DNA of 64,000 bases from Neptunomonas phycophila (GCF_001922575.1 NZ_MRCI01000002.1:62001-126000); one strand, 5' to 3'. Numbered from the stretch's first letter, positions 47,391-57,628 are shown. Numbers and translations: made by a program. The notes: generated from the sequence alone by a model not told the origin.

Positions 47391-47987
47391 TTAGCTCGCT
47401 TTAGCACCACGTGGAGAGTAAACGTAGCCGATACCTTGGTCATAGTCTTCACCACGACGCAGAGTAGCGATTTCAACGCCTTCTGGCAGAGAGATGTCTG
47501 ACAAGTGAAGGATTTGAGTTGGAGCTACGTTAGACAGATCAACAGTTACAACTTCTGGTAGATCTTTTGGCAAGCAAAGGATTTCTACTACGTTAGCTTC
47601 AACAGCGAATTTAGCCGCATTTTTAGAAGCAGCCGATTTTTCAAAGTTGATGAAGCTGATTGGAACGTTGATTTTGATCTTTTGATCTGCAGCAATACGC
47701 TGGAAGTCAGCATGTAAGATAGCTGGCTTAGCAGGGTGACGTTGTAGATCTTTGATGATCACTTGAGTCTCTTTGCCATCCAGAGCAACAGTAAGGATAG
47801 AAGAGAAGAAAGTTTGATCGTCAAGTTGCTTGATTAGATCTTTGTTAACCAAAGAAATAGCAACAGGTGCTTCATCTGCTGTGCCACCGTAAACAACGGC
47901 AGGAACCAGACCTTCGCGACGCAGGCGGCGGCTCGCACCTTTCCCCTGATCTTCACGAGAGATAGCATTTAATACAAAGTTAGACAT
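47391..47987 (-). CDS. rplY: 50S ribosomal protein L25/Ctc
   Basis: A 198-residue long-form (TL5/Ctc) L25 that binds 5S rRNA. N-terminal L25 domain (GKGASRRLRREGLVPAVVYGG, divided; KDLQRHPAKPAILHADFQRI) and C-terminal beta domain with VEILCLPKDLPEVVTVD. AGGTATTC precedes ATG 47987. The gene lies 130 bases downstream of prs. Confidence 0.96.
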   Translation of the reverse strand: MSNFVLNAISREDQGKGASRRLRREGLVPAVVYGGTADEAPVAISLVNKDLIKQLDDQTFFSSILTVALDGKETQVIIKDLQRHPAKPAILHADFQRIAADQKIKINVPISFINFEKSAASKNAAKFAVEANVVEILCLPKDLPEVVTVDLSNVAPTQILHLSDISLPEGVEIATLRRGEDYDQGIGYVYSPRGAKAS

Positions 47988-48117
47988 TTGAATACCTATA
48001 AATTACAAACTGTAAGACTCCGCGACCAGAGCGATTTACAGCGATTTTTAAATGGTTTTCCACTGTATGGTGGTTAACCGCATGTGCCCATGTGGGCATC
48101 TTTAAGCGGATGTTCGT

Positions 48118-49059
48118 TTAACGGAACATCGCGCTGATAGATTCTTCGTTGCATACACGGCGTACCGCTTCAGCCAACATTGGGGCCAGCGTTAATTGGC
48201 GAATGTTAGCGCATGCTTGTGCTTCTTTAGACAATGGGATTGTATCAGTAACCACTAACTCATCTAACTGTGAGTTGGTGATGTTTTCGATAGCCGGGCC
48301 AGAGAGTACGGCGTGTGTAGCATAAGCAACAACGCGAGCGGCGCCGTTTGCTTTGAGTGCTTTAGCCGCTTTGCACAATGTGCCAGCGGTGTCACACATG
48401 TCGTCTACCAATATGCAAGTACGGCCTTCGACGTCACCGATGATGTTCATGACTTGTGATTCGTTAGCACGTTCACGACGTTTGTCGATGATAGCGAGAT
48501 CGCAGTCCAATTGCTTCGCTACTGCTCGAGCACGTACAACACCACCCACGTCTGGAGAAACAACCATAGGGTTTTCGTATTGCTGATCAATAATGTCGTC
48601 AAGTAATACAGGTGAGCCGTAAACGTTATCAACAGGGACAGAGAAGAAGCCCTGGATTTGGTCGGCATGTAAATCAACAGTCAATACACGGTCGATGCCA
48701 ACAGCTGACATCATATCAGCAACCACTTTTGCACTGATAGCAACACGAGCAGAGCGCGGGCGACGATCTTGACGAGCGTAACCAAAGTAAGGCACAACGG
48801 CTGTGATACGTGTGGCTGAAGCGCGGCGAAGCGCATCGGCTAGCACAATCATTTCCATCAAGTTGTCATTGGTGGGTGCGCACGTTGACTGGATAATAAA
48901 AACGTCTTTACCACGAACGTTTTCTTGGATCTCTACGCTAACTTCACCATCGCTAAAACGGGCTACGTGAGCTTTACCCATTGGGATGTCGAGTCGTTCT
49001 ACGACTTTAAGGCCCAGTTCGGGGTTTGCATTCCCGGTGAATACCATCATTTTAGACAT
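48118..49059 (-). CDS. prs: Ribose-phosphate pyrophosphokinase
   Basis: Makes PRPP from ribose-5-phosphate and ATP. 313 residues: [58 protein letters not shown] and the PRPP loop [14 protein letters not shown] 49059 (MSKMMVFTG) follows AAGGTAG; the longer frame to 49098 is rejected. It has its own promoter at 49229. The ispE gene and tRNA-Gln that normally precede prs in gammaproteobacteria are missing here. Confidence 0.97.
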   Translation of the reverse strand: MSKMMVFTGNANPELGLKVVERLDIPMGKAHVARFSDGEVSVEIQENVRGKDVFIIQSTCAPTNDNLMEMIVLADALRRASATRITAVVPYFGYARQDRRPRSARVAISAKVVADMMSAVGIDRVLTVDLHADQIQGFFSVPVDNVYGSPVLLDDIIDQQYENPMVVSPDVGGVVRARAVAKQLDCDLAIIDKRRERANESQVMNIIGDVEGRTCILVDDMCDTAGTLCKAAKALKANGAARVVAYATHAVLSGPAIENITNSQLDELVVTDTIPLSKEAQACANIRQLTLAPMLAEAVRRVCNEESISAMFR

Positions 49060-49122
49060 GGAGACTACCTTCTTGGACTGTTCGGTATTGGAGTTCATGG
49101 TTGGGAGTTCTTAGTTAACATT

Positions 49123-49191
49123 TGGCAGGGGTTTGGGCCGAATTTACCGTGTAAATTACAATCCACTATCGTATTGCATAGCAACACCCCT
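49123..49191 (-). other. Possible tRNA-Gln relic upstream of prs
   Basis: The 69-base stretch begins TGGCAGGGGT on the plus strand, like the CCA end and acceptor of the tRNA-Gln genes at 44282 and 44491, and ends ACACCCCT, so AGGGGT/ACCCCT acceptor arms are preserved. The interior no longer folds as a tRNA (T-loop and anticodon stem are lost). Position between lolB and prs is where many relatives carry tRNA-Gln. Could be chance. Confidence 0.35.
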
Positions 49192-49228
49192 ATATCCTCA
49201 GGTTTTCTCCCTGAAAAATGAGGGCGCT

Positions 49229-49257
49229 ATTCTCTTAAAAAGCGCTGTTTGGGTCAA
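49229..49257 (-). promoter_or_regulatory. Sigma-70 promoter of prs
   Basis: Leftward TTGACC (49257-49252), 17-base spacer, GAGAAT (49234-49229), about 170 bases before the prs ATG. It shows that prs is transcribed independently of lolB. Confidence 0.6.
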
Positions 49258-49284
49258 CCTATAATTTAGCAGTCTGGTCGTTTT

Positions 49285-49881
49285 TTAACCAGATTTTTGC
49301 CATGAACGGACAATAATAGTGATTACGAGTTCGCCACGGGTAAATACCACTTTGCCTGGAAGAGTTTGGTTGGCTTGTTCTAGGTAGCGATCGTAAGTGA
49401 TATCCCAGCCTTGTTGCTGCAATATGGCAAGTTTATTGTCATCAAAAGTCGCGTCATAGGTGCTTCCTGGAGCAGGAATGCCTTTGATCCAATATTGTGC
49501 TTCACGTACTGGCAGAGCCCAGCCCAACCGTAAATCGAGTAACTCTTCTGGGGTTGCGGCTTGTAAAGGCGGCTCGTTGGGTATTTCTAAGGTAGCGTAG
49601 TACTGATCGCCGCTAATAGCCGCAGCGCCTTGGCCTAATGGACCTTTGAGGCGGATGTCGAATTCCTGGCCATTTTGCGCCCATGTTAGCGTCGCAGAGT
49701 TAGAGTCTTCAGCTGATCTGATACCGACTTTTCCGGTTAATAAGTAGTTTTCCAGTGCTAATGCTTGTTCTTGGTATACTTCCCAGCTAACCGCGTTACT
49801 CATGTTAGGTTTATTAGGAGCGAGGCTACAGCCTGTTAGAAAAAGAGTGAGAACAATAAGCGATACAACAGGTTTCATCAT
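49285..49881 (-). CDS. lolB: Outer-membrane lipoprotein receptor LolB
   Basis: Receives lipoproteins from LolA and inserts them in the outer membrane. 198 residues, lipoprotein signal with lipobox LTGC (MMKPVVSLIVLTLFLTGCS), then the open-barrel fold with YLLTGKVGIRSAED, FDIRLKGPLGQGAAAI and WALPVREAQYWIKG. Overlaps the TPR gene by four bases. Normally followed by ispE; here followed by a 225-base gap and prs. Confidence 0.95.
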   Translation of the reverse strand: MMKPVVSLIVLTLFLTGCSLAPNKPNMSNAVSWEVYQEQALALENYLLTGKVGIRSAEDSNSATLTWAQNGQEFDIRLKGPLGQGAAAISGDQYYATLEIPNEPPLQAATPEELLDLRLGWALPVREAQYWIKGIPAPGSTYDATFDDNKLAILQQQGWDITYDRYLEQANQTLPGKVVFTRGELVITIIVRSWQKSG

Positions 49882-51581
49882 ATACCTTTCAGTGCATTTT
49901 GAGCGTCGCTAAGGTGCGGGCTGTTAGGAAATTTTTTCTCGAGCTCAGTAAGTAGTGCGCGAGCTTGTTGTGTTTTTTGTTGAGCGGCAAGGACAATAAC
50001 TAAATGGCTGCCCACTTCGGCATCAGAAAAGGATTGGTAGGCTTTGCTGAGATAGCTTTCGGCTTCATCTAAACGGTTGAGCTTATAAAGAACCCATCCC
50101 ATGGAGTCGATAACCGCTGGGTCATTGGGCTTTAACTGAATAGCTCGAGAGAGTAGCTCATACGCTTCCTGGTAGCGCTGAGTGTAAAGCGACAACGTAT
50201 AGCCTAACGCATTCAGCGCCATTGCATTGTCAGGGTCTTGTTCCAAAATAATGCGGAAGTCCTGTTCGGCGATTGGGAAATCTTCTTCAGGGAGCATCAT
50301 GGCGCGCATGTAGCGTAAGTCCAGGTTATCGGGATAGAGCTCAACCCCTTGGTTCAGTTTATCAATTGCTTCGGCATTGAGACCGTGCTTGCGCAGCCAG
50401 TCTGCGTGAAGATTGATTAATATAGGAGCAATGGAAGGCTGTTGTTCAATACCTTGCACAATCGCTTCACTCACGCGCTCTTGGTTATCAATATTTTCCA
50501 TTAAGCCGACGGCGCGGGTGTAAGCTTGGATAACGTTTTTGCCTTCATCTACCCGCAAATAGTTACGGATGGCAGCCTCGTTCCGGTTTTGCTGTTCAGC
50601 AATTAAGCCCAGATAAAAGTAGGGGGCCGTATTAGTGCTTTGTTTGATGATCTCACGGAGCATGGTTTCGCTATCATCAAGACGATTAAAGTCTAGAGCA
50701 AGCAGTGCTAAATAGAGCTGGAGTTGTTCATCATCAGGGTGATCAGCCATTAGCGTTTCGCTGAGTGCTAAGGCGTTTGCCGGGCGCTCCGCTTTGTACA
50801 AGGTTTGTACTTTTAACAGCTTGATTTGCTTGTTGTCGGGCTGCTTTTTGAGCAATCCGTTCAAAATAGCTAAAGCAGAGGTTGTTTTACCCGTTTCTCT
50901 TAGTAGATCCGCTTTTTGAATGCTCGCCTCATAGGCATCAGGATTGATGCTTAGTGCCTGAGTGAAACTCGTTAAAGCATCGCTTTTGAGTAGCGCTTGG
51001 CGCTGTAAAATACCCAACGTCAGCCATATATCAGCCTGTTGCGCATTACTGGCCAGTTGCTGTTGTAACGGCTCAATTAATGCTTTGGCTTGGGCTGGCG
51101 ATAAATTCCGTGCTTGAGCGCTCATCAATAACAGTACTTGGCGGCCGTTATTACTCAATGCATTGTTGATGTAGGGAACGGCTTCTTCGAAGCGGCCTTG
51201 GTGCATAAATAGGCCCGCTAACAGCTCGTCGGGTTCCGATGAGTTTGGCTCGTACTTAGCCCAAATCTTTGATGCCTTTTCTAGCCCTTGCGTGTCTTTA
51301 TTAAATTGAGCGATGCGTGTGGCACGGCGGATGATAGCCGGATCGCCGGTTAACTCAGCCTGCTTAAGATATTTTTGAAAAGATAAGTCATACGCTTGGT
51401 CATGGCCCGCCAATTCGGCAACCAGTAAATCAAACAATGTTTCGCCATTCAGTTCGCCACGCTGGTATGTGGATGGCACAGGGGCGTACTCAAGAGAACT
51501 CGGTGGGTGGCTAGGTGTTATGCTGCAGCCTGATAAAACGCCGGCAGCAAGAGTAACTAAAATAAAAGCATGTTTAAGCAC
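49878..51581 (-). CDS. TPR-repeat lipoprotein (PA4667-like)
   Basis: A 567-residue protein with a lipobox (LAAGVLSGCS) and about ten tetratricopeptide repeats (e.g. ALTSFTQALSINPDAYEASI, AYELLSRAIQLKPNDPAVIDSMG region, LDEAESYLSKAY). The same gene lies upstream of lolB and opposite hemA in Pseudomonas. Probably a periplasmic scaffold in envelope assembly; precise role not established. Its stop overlaps lolB, so the two are translationally coupled. Confidence 0.9.
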   Translation of the reverse strand: MLKHAFILVTLAAGVLSGCSITPSHPPSSLEYAPVPSTYQRGELNGETLFDLLVAELAGHDQAYDLSFQKYLKQAELTGDPAIIRRATRIAQFNKDTQGLEKASKIWAKYEPNSSEPDELLAGLFMHQGRFEEAVPYINNALSNNGRQVLLLMSAQARNLSPAQAKALIEPLQQQLASNAQQADIWLTLGILQRQALLKSDALTSFTQALSINPDAYEASIQKADLLRETGKTTSALAILNGLLKKQPDNKQIKLLKVQTLYKAERPANALALSETLMADHPDDEQLQLYLALLALDFNRLDDSETMLREIIKQSTNTAPYFYLGLIAEQQNRNEAAIRNYLRVDEGKNVIQAYTRAVGLMENIDNQERVSEAIVQGIEQQPSIAPILINLHADWLRKHGLNAEAIDKLNQGVELYPDNLDLRYMRAMMLPEEDFPIAEQDFRIILEQDPDNAMALNALGYTLSLYTQRYQEAYELLSRAIQLKPNDPAVIDSMGWVLYKLNRLDEAESYLSKAYQSFSDAEVGSHLVIVLAAQQKTQQARALLTELEKKFPNSPHLSDAQNALKGI

Positions 51582-51911
51582 AGTGAATTGTTGATCCAGA
51601 GTAATTAGGTTCGAATCAGGCCACTAACCAGCGCAGCCATGCAGTATGGCACGCTATGGCAATTGTTTTGACTACAGTTTTGACTATAGAGTAATTGAAT
51701 AGCCCTTGTCACCGGGTGATACATGGTTAATTTGTCACTGCGGCGCAATAAAGGTTCCCTGATCCTTGATATAGACCAATATCATTACGTTTGTCGCGTA
51801 TTTAATGCGCTTTCAGTACTAAAATAGCAAGGTGTAGTTTTAAGTTTTACCGCAAACAGGTGTATGATGACGCGCTCGTTATCCTAAGCTATGTAGTCCT
51901 AATTATTTTAC
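51582..51911. other. Divergent regulatory region between TPR-lolB and hemA
   Basis: 330 bases with no gene. A TATGAT -10-like word at 51863 lies 44 bases before the hemA start, but no matching -35 is convincing. The leftward side contains TTGACTA/TTTTGACTATAG repeats at about 51668-51690, likely promoter elements for the TPR-lolB unit. Confidence 0.5.
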
Positions 51912-53177
51912 ATGTCTCTTCTTGCGCTTGGTATCAATCATAAAACCGCCTCTGTTGATGTCAGGGAGCGTGTAGCGTTCAGCCCTGAGCAGTTAGCTGA
52001 GGCGTTGTCGCAGGCGCGTGCCAGCGCACGCGTAAAAGAAGTAGCAATTTTGTCCACGTGTAACCGCACTGAACTTTACTGCTCGACCGATGAAAAAGGC
52101 ATACAGGCTATACTACAGTGGTTAGGTAATTATCACGGCGTATCGGATAACGATTTGGAACAGTGTGTTTATGCACATTGGGATGATGAAGCCGCTCGAC
52201 ATATGATGCGCGTTGCCAGTGGGTTAGATTCGTTAGTATTGGGCGAGCCTCAGATTTTAGGCCAGCTTAAGTCCGCTTATACGCTATCACAAGAAAGTGG
52301 CTTTTTAGGTTCTGAGCTTGGCCGGCTGTTTCAGCAGACCTTTTCCGTGGCCAAAAAAGTGCGTACCGACACCGCTATTGGCGAAAACCCGGTGTCTGTC
52401 GCTTATGCTGCGGTGAGTTTGGCGCAGCATATATTTTCGGATTTAGGTGATAGTCGCGCTCTACTAATTGGTGCCGGTGAGACAATCGAGCTTGTTGCTA
52501 GACACCTCCACAATGCGGGTGTTAAAGAGATTACCGTAGCCAACCGAACACTCAACCGAGCGCTCGATTTGGCTAATGAATTTAATGGTAAGGCTATTTT
52601 GCTCGGTGATATTCCCGATGCTTTGCCGCAGGCCGATATCGTGATTGCCTCGACCGCTAGTCAGTTGCCGATTTTAGGTAAAGGTGCAGTCGAAAATGCG
52701 TTGAAAAAACGCAAGCACCGGCCAATTTTTATGGTAGATATTGCCGTACCTCGCGATATCGAATCGCAAGTAGCAGATCTTGATGATGTTTACTTGTACA
52801 CGGTTGATGATTTACGTGAAGTCATTGAAGAAAATCAACGCTCGCGTGAAACCGCTGCTCGTGAAGCGGAAGATATTATCAACCAAGGCGCGCACGAGTT
52901 TATGCGCCAATTGCGTTCGTTAGCGGCTGTCGATACCGTAACTGATTTGCGCGGGCGCTACGAAAGCATCCGCGATCAGGAGGTCGCTGCCTCCTTAAAA
53001 CAGATTGCCAATGGCAAGCCAGCTGAAGAAGTCTTAGCTCAAATGGCACGCCGTTTAACGAACAAAATGCTGCATCATCCGACCATTCAAATGCGCAAGG
53101 CAAGTGCCGAAGGGCGCACCGAATTGTTGGATGCAGCACATACGCTATTTAACCTGTCTGAACCGGACGAAAAGTAA
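51912..53177 (+). CDS. hemA: Glutamyl-tRNA reductase
   Basis: First committed step of C5 haem synthesis: reduces Glu-tRNA to glutamate-1-semialdehyde with NADPH. 421 residues: catalytic Cys50 in [24 protein letters not shown], the NADPH-binding [13 protein letters not shown], and a C-terminal dimerisation helix. Three bases before prfA. Confidence 0.97.
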   Translation: MSLLALGINHKTASVDVRERVAFSPEQLAEALSQARASARVKEVAILSTCNRTELYCSTDEKGIQAILQWLGNYHGVSDNDLEQCVYAHWDDEAARHMMRVASGLDSLVLGEPQILGQLKSAYTLSQESGFLGSELGRLFQQTFSVAKKVRTDTAIGENPVSVAYAAVSLAQHIFSDLGDSRALLIGAGETIELVARHLHNAGVKEITVANRTLNRALDLANEFNGKAILLGDIPDALPQADIVIASTASQLPILGKGAVENALKKRKHRPIFMVDIAVPRDIESQVADLDDVYLYTVDDLREVIEENQRSRETAAREAEDIINQGAHEFMRQLRSLAAVDTVTDLRGRYESIRDQEVAASLKQIANGKPAEEVLAQMARRLTNKMLHHPTIQMRKASAEGRTELLDAAHTLFNLSEPDEK

Positions 53178-53180
53178 CTG

Positions 53181-54263
53181 ATGAAAGAGTCTATCCGGGC
53201 CAAGTTAGAAAAACTGGCCGACCGTTTTGAAGAGCTCTCAGCCTTGCTGAGTGACGCCGACGTAATTACAGATCAAAATAAATTCCGAGAGTACTCCAAA
53301 GAGTACGCGGAGCTTGAGCCGGTTATTCAGTGTTTTCAAGCGTATCAGCAAGCCGAAAGCGACTTTGCTGATGCCGAAGTTATGATGGAAGACAGTGATC
53401 CGGACATGCGTGAGATGGCGAAAGAAGAATACGCCAACTCTAAAAAAGCCATCGAAGAGTTGACCGATGAGCTGCAAATTCACTTATTACCAAAAGACCC
53501 CAATGATGGCCGTAATGCTTTCTTAGAGATCCGAGCAGGTACAGGCGGTGATGAAGCGGCAATTTTCTCTGGTGACTTGTTCCGTATGTACTCCAAATAT
53601 GCGGAAACGCAGGGCTGGCGTGTAGAGATCATCAGCGAAAATGAAGGTGAACACGGCGGTTATAAAGAAATTATTACCCGTGTAGTGGGGCAAGATGTAT
53701 TTTCGCGCTTAAAATTTGAGTCCGGCGCGCACCGAGTGCAGCGCGTTCCCGAAACCGAATCTCAGGGCCGAATTCATACCTCGGCGTGTACGGTTGCCAT
53801 CATGCCCGAAATGGACGAAGCCGCCGCTATCGAGATCAACAAGGCGGATTTGCGCGTCGACACTTACCGCGCCTCCGGTGCGGGTGGTCAGCATATCAAC
53901 AAAACAGACTCTGCTATCCGTATTACGCACATACCTACGGGTGTTGTCGTGGAATGTCAGGAAGAGCGCTCGCAGCATAAAAACCGTGCCAAAGCCATGG
54001 GTCTACTGGCTTCACGTTTGCAAGCAGCCGAACAAGAGCGCAATGCAGCCGCACAAGCATCAACACGTAAAAGCCTTGTTGGTAGTGGTGACCGCTCCGA
54101 ACGCATACGTACCTACAATTATCCACAGGGCCGTATTACGGACCACCGTATTAACCTCACACTTTACAAGTTAGATGAAGTGATGGAAGGCAAGTTAGAC
54201 GACGTGATCAATCCGTTGCTGCAAGAATACCAAGCAGAGCAGTTAGGCGAGCTAGCCGAGTAA
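53181..54263 (+). CDS. prfA: Peptide chain release factor 1
   Basis: Recognises UAA/UAG and releases the peptide. 360 residues with GGQ at about 235-237 ([13 protein letters not shown]), [11 protein letters not shown] and the stop-recognition PxT-like motif RVPETES. It precedes prmC, which methylates the GGQ Gln. A hairpin follows (54296). Confidence 0.97.
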   Translation: MKESIRAKLEKLADRFEELSALLSDADVITDQNKFREYSKEYAELEPVIQCFQAYQQAESDFADAEVMMEDSDPDMREMAKEEYANSKKAIEELTDELQIHLLPKDPNDGRNAFLEIRAGTGGDEAAIFSGDLFRMYSKYAETQGWRVEIISENEGEHGGYKEIITRVVGQDVFSRLKFESGAHRVQRVPETESQGRIHTSACTVAIMPEMDEAAAIEINKADLRVDTYRASGAGGQHINKTDSAIRITHIPTGVVVECQEERSQHKNRAKAMGLLASRLQAAEQERNAAAQASTRKSLVGSGDRSERIRTYNYPQGRITDHRINLTLYKLDEVMEGKLDDVINPLLQEYQAEQLGELAE

Positions 54264-54295
54264 GCATAGCTCACCGTAAGCGAAGATTGCATGAA

Positions 54296-54330
54296 AAATG
54301 CCCTGAGGCTCCAAACCACAGGGCATTTCT
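54296..54330 (+). terminator. Hairpin between prfA and prmC
   Basis: AAATGCCCTG pairs with CAGGGCATTT (54319-54328) around a 13-base loop, followed by CTCG not a T-run; likely a weak terminator or processing site between prfA and prmC. Confidence 0.6.
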
Positions 54331-54382
54331 CGTTATCGGCTCTGGGTAGCCGTTATCGTATATCGCTAAAGCACGAGGCATT

Positions 54383-55234
54383 ATGAGCATTACCATCAAT
54401 GAGGCACGAGCGTTACACAAACGCTTAACCAGCGTAAGCGATTCGCCTGAGGTCGATATCGATTATCTGCTGTGCCATGTATTGCAAAAGCCTGCGAGTT
54501 ATTTACGTACGTGGCCAGATAAAACGCTTAGCCATGAGCAGGAAGCCGCTTTTCGTGCCTTGTTGTTGCGCCGCCAAGCGGGTGAGCCTATTGCCTATAT
54601 TTTGGGCTACCGAGCCTTTTGGGACTTTGAGCTGGCTGTCTCCAAAGATACCTTGATCCCACGAGCAGATACCGAGGTCTTGGTAGAAACCGCCTTGCGT
54701 ATGCTGGACCCGCTAACGGCCGTACCACAACGTGTGCTAGATCTAGGCACCGGGACTGGCGCTATTGGATTGGCCTTAGCCAAAGAATGCCCTGCATGGG
54801 CGGTGGTGGGTTGTGATCTTATGCCGGGTGCCGTTAAGCTGGCCCAGCATAATCAAGCGCGCCTAGGGGTAACGAATGTCTCGTTTGTTCAAAGCAGTTG
54901 GTTTGAAGCTATCGAAGGGCGCTTTGACCTTATCGTAAGCAATCCACCCTATATAGATCCAGACGACCCACATTTAAGCCAAGGGGACGTGCGCTTTGAG
55001 CCGCTCACTGCATTAATAGCGGATGATCAAGGTTTAGCGGATATACAACATATTGCCGAGCAAGCAACTCACCGGCTAAACCCCAATGGCTGGCTCATGT
55101 TCGAGCACGGTTATGATCAAGGCGATGCCTGTCGGCGCCTATTAGTGCGTTTAGGGTATCAGCAGGTCGAAACGGTTAAAGATTACGGCGATAATGACCG
55201 TGTAACGCTGGGGCAATGGCTAACATCGGCCTAA
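54383..55234 (+). CDS. prmC: Release factor glutamine methyltransferase
   Basis: Methylates the GGQ glutamine of RF1/RF2. 283 residues: helical N-terminus (ARALHKRL...LPxP), SAM-binding LDLGTGTGAIGLALA, and catalytic NPPY at 187-190 (SNPPYID). Starts at ATG 54383 with GGCATT upstream. Fifteen bases before moeB. Confidence 0.96.
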   Translation: MSITINEARALHKRLTSVSDSPEVDIDYLLCHVLQKPASYLRTWPDKTLSHEQEAAFRALLLRRQAGEPIAYILGYRAFWDFELAVSKDTLIPRADTEVLVETALRMLDPLTAVPQRVLDLGTGTGAIGLALAKECPAWAVVGCDLMPGAVKLAQHNQARLGVTNVSFVQSSWFEAIEGRFDLIVSNPPYIDPDDPHLSQGDVRFEPLTALIADDQGLADIQHIAEQATHRLNPNGWLMFEHGYDQGDACRRLLVRLGYQQVETVKDYGDNDRVTLGQWLTSA

Positions 55235-55249
55235 AAAATAGGAGAGCGT

Positions 55250-56002
55250 GTGCTTAGTGACAATCAACTTTTACGCTACTGCCGACAAATTATGCTGGGC
55301 GATGTGGACATAGAAGGTCAACAGCGTTGGCTAGATAGCCGTGTCTTAATTTTAGGCGTGGGCGGTTTAGGAAGCCCCGTGGCCATGTATTTAGCCGCGG
55401 CTGGAGTTGGGCATCTTGTATTGGTCGATGATGATCAGGTTGAAATGACCAACCTACAACGTCAAATTGCACACAACACCGCCAGTATCGGCCAGAGTAA
55501 AGTAGAGTCGGCGGCTGCCACCTTGGCACAGATTAATCCGGATATCGAGGTCACTACTCGTGCCGAGCGACTAGATGAAGCGGCCTTAATGGAACAGGTG
55601 GCTAATGTTGATCTGGTTGTGGATTGCACAGATAACTTCACCACGCGTTTTATGCTTAATCGCGCCTGTGTTGCGCATAAAAAGCCCTTAGTGTCTGGCG
55701 CAGCCATCCGCATGGAAGGGCAAATCTCCGTCTATCACCCCGGTGTTGAGGGTAGCCCTTGTTATCAATGTTTATATAAAGAAGGCGAAGACGAGGCGCT
55801 CACTTGCTCTGAGGCAGGCGTGCTGTCGCCATTGGTGGGCATTATTGGCTCCATGCAAGCATTAGAAGCCCTCAAAGTCCTTGCCTCCATAGGGACGCCG
55901 CTCATTGGGCGTCTGCTATTATTAGATGCGAAACACATGGAATGGCGATCACTGAAACTTAGCCCCGACCCCGAGTGTCCAACGTGCCAATCTGGGCAAT
56001 AA
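55250..56002 (+). CDS. moeB: Molybdopterin-synthase adenylyltransferase MoeB (HesA/MoeB/ThiF)
   Basis: Activates the small sulfur-carrier MoaD by adenylation in molybdopterin synthesis. 250 residues: E1-like ILGVGGLGSPVAMYLA, NLQRQI, DCTDNF, and two zinc-binding CxxC pairs (CYQC and CPTC). No rhodanese domain. The gene order hemA-prfA-prmC-moeB is as in Pseudomonas. GTG 55250 start behind AGGAGAG. Confidence 0.94.
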   Translation: MLSDNQLLRYCRQIMLGDVDIEGQQRWLDSRVLILGVGGLGSPVAMYLAAAGVGHLVLVDDDQVEMTNLQRQIAHNTASIGQSKVESAAATLAQINPDIEVTTRAERLDEAALMEQVANVDLVVDCTDNFTTRFMLNRACVAHKKPLVSGAAIRMEGQISVYHPGVEGSPCYQCLYKEGEDEALTCSEAGVLSPLVGIIGSMQALEALKVLASIGTPLIGRLLLLDAKHMEWRSLKLSPDPECPTCQSGQ

Positions 56003-56038
56003 CACCACACTACAACGAATAAGAGCGATACACTTTTT

Positions 56039-56461
56039 ATGTCAGATTCAGAGACAATCCGTCAGGTACTCGAAAACACAAAAACCATCGCCCTCGTCGG
56101 TGCTAGTCCAAAGCCGCACCGTGCTAGCTATCAGGTTATGCAGTATTTAATGCATCAAGGCTACGACGTGTATCCCGTTAACCCACTTAAAGCGGGCGAT
56201 ACCATTTTAGGTCGCTCGGTCGTCAGCACCTTAGACGAAGTCCCCGTCGCCATTGACATGGTCGATGTATTTCGAAACTCCGTCGATGCAGGGGATGTTG
56301 TTGACGATGCAATCCGGGTTGGAGCCAAGTCAGTGTGGTTACAGCTTGGTGTCATCAACGAACCCGCGGAGGAGCGCGCTATCGAGGCGGGTTTGGCTAT
56401 CGTGATGGACCACTGTCCAGCCATCGAGATACCTAAGTTAGGGATAGCGCCCGTTGCTTAA
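56039..56461 (+). CDS. CoA-binding domain protein (YccU-like)
   Basis: A 140-residue single-domain CoA-binding protein (CoA_binding_2, succinyl-CoA synthetase-like Rossmann fold): [32 protein letters not shown] and [11 protein letters not shown]. Function of YccU-type proteins is unknown. It replaces murI, the usual gene after moeB in Pseudomonas. Starts at ATG 56039 behind a poor ribosome site. Confidence 0.88.
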   Translation: MSDSETIRQVLENTKTIALVGASPKPHRASYQVMQYLMHQGYDVYPVNPLKAGDTILGRSVVSTLDEVPVAIDMVDVFRNSVDAGDVVDDAIRVGAKSVWLQLGVINEPAEERAIEAGLAIVMDHCPAIEIPKLGIAPVA

Positions 56462-56550
56462 CGTGTATGGATCAACATCCGTTACAAACAGAAGGTCTGA
56501 ACGATTCTAAATAGCCCCGTCGGCCTCCTTCCACAAAGTCTAAAAAAGCA

Positions 56551-56579
56551 AAAAAAAGCCGGTATATGAGCGTACCGGC
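56551..56579 (-). terminator. Rho-independent terminator after asparaginase gene
   Basis: Leftward GCCGGTA / TACCGGC 7-bp stem with an 8-base loop, followed by seven T (plus-strand A-run 56551-56557), 35 bases after the ansA stop. Confidence 0.93.
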
Positions 56580-56614
56580 GAAGGCTTAAAACTGTTTATA
56601 CCAAAGCTGGCGTG

Positions 56615-57628
56615 CTATGCGTTGCTGAGCTCGCCACATATTGATTGTGTTAACTGACTTCGGATGGCTTCTTGGCTCATGCCGCTGGATAGTAGGACCG
56701 TCAATTTGGTAAACGCGGCTTCGGCGGTCATGTCGGCTCCGGCAATAATCCCCAATGCATTCAGTGTTTCTCCCGTAGCGTAGGCGCCTTGGATAACTTC
56801 GCCGGCATGGCAGAGGGTAATGTTCACAATAATAACCCCGCGCGCACTGGCGGTGGCGAGTGATGCCATGAGGTGTTCGTTGCTATCGGGCGGGTTGCCT
56901 GCTCCAAAGCTGCTCATCACTACGCCTTTTACCGTTGGATCAAGTAAGGCGGCGTCTATCACGGCATTGCTAATTCCGGGGTATAGCACCAATTGCGATA
57001 CGCTTGGAGTTAATGTGGGAATGATAAAATCTTTTGGCTTAGCCGGTAGCGCGGTGATGGCGCGGTATTCTATATCGATACCGGCATGGCCGATGGGCTT
57101 GCAGCTTGGGCTATCGAAGGCACGCAAAGCCGAGGTGTGGACTTTCGTGGCTCGGTTGCCGCGCAGCAGTTGGTTGTCGAATAACACGCACACTTCGTGA
57201 ATGCGCGGTTCACGTGCAAAAGCGACGGCATTCAGTAAGTTGTTGGTGGCGTCGCTACGGGGCTGGATAAGCGGGATTTGAGATCCGGTTAAGATCACGG
57301 GCTTGTCTAAGCCGTTGAGCATAAACGACAAGGCTGAAGCGGTGTAGGCCATGGTGTCTGTGCCGTGCAAGATAACGAAACCAGCGTAGTCGTCGTAGTG
57401 GTCCGAAATAAGCTTAGCAAGATCAGTCCAATGGTGGAGTTGGATATTGGCGCTGTCGATTAGCGTGTCTAGTTCGATCATATCGAAGGGTGCTAATGTC
57501 TTATATGCCGTGCTGTTTAGCGACGTTTTAACCAGGTCTGCGAAGTGGCTCTGTGGCTTGTAACCTGCATCGGAGGGCGCCATACCGATGGTGCCACCTG
57601 TGTAAATAATGAGTATTTTGGATGTCAT
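56615..57628 (-). CDS. ansA: Type I (cytoplasmic) L-asparaginase
   Basis: Hydrolyses asparagine to aspartate and ammonia. 337 residues without signal peptide: the first catalytic Thr region IIYTGGTIGM and second HGTDTMAYTAS, then PVILTGSQIP and GVVMSSFGAGNPP. It overlaps aspA by four bases (ATGA), so the aspartate made here passes to aspartase. Downstream of aspA in the same operon. Confidence 0.94.
   Translation of the reverse strand: MTSKILIIYTGGTIGMAPSDAGYKPQSHFADLVKTSLNSTAYKTLAPFDMIELDTLIDSANIQLHHWTDLAKLISDHYDDYAGFVILHGTDTMAYTASALSFMLNGLDKPVILTGSQIPLIQPRSDATNNLLNAVAFAREPRIHEVCVLFDNQLLRGNRATKVHTSALRAFDSPSCKPIGHAGIDIEYRAITALPAKPKDFIIPTLTPSVSQLVLYPGISNAVIDAALLDPTVKGVVMSSFGAGNPPDSNEHLMASLATASARGVIIVNITLCHAGEVIQGAYATGETLNALGIIAGADMTAEAAFTKLTVLLSSGMSQEAIRSQLTQSICGELSNA

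Noticed and set aside
48075-48110. GCCCACATGGGC hairpin after prs as terminator
   Set aside because: There is no T-run on either strand; it may be an mRNA hairpin in a prs-rplY transcript but termination is not supported.
53716-54174. 152-residue frame overlapping prfA
   Set aside because: Alternative frame of a conserved gene; no independent coding evidence.
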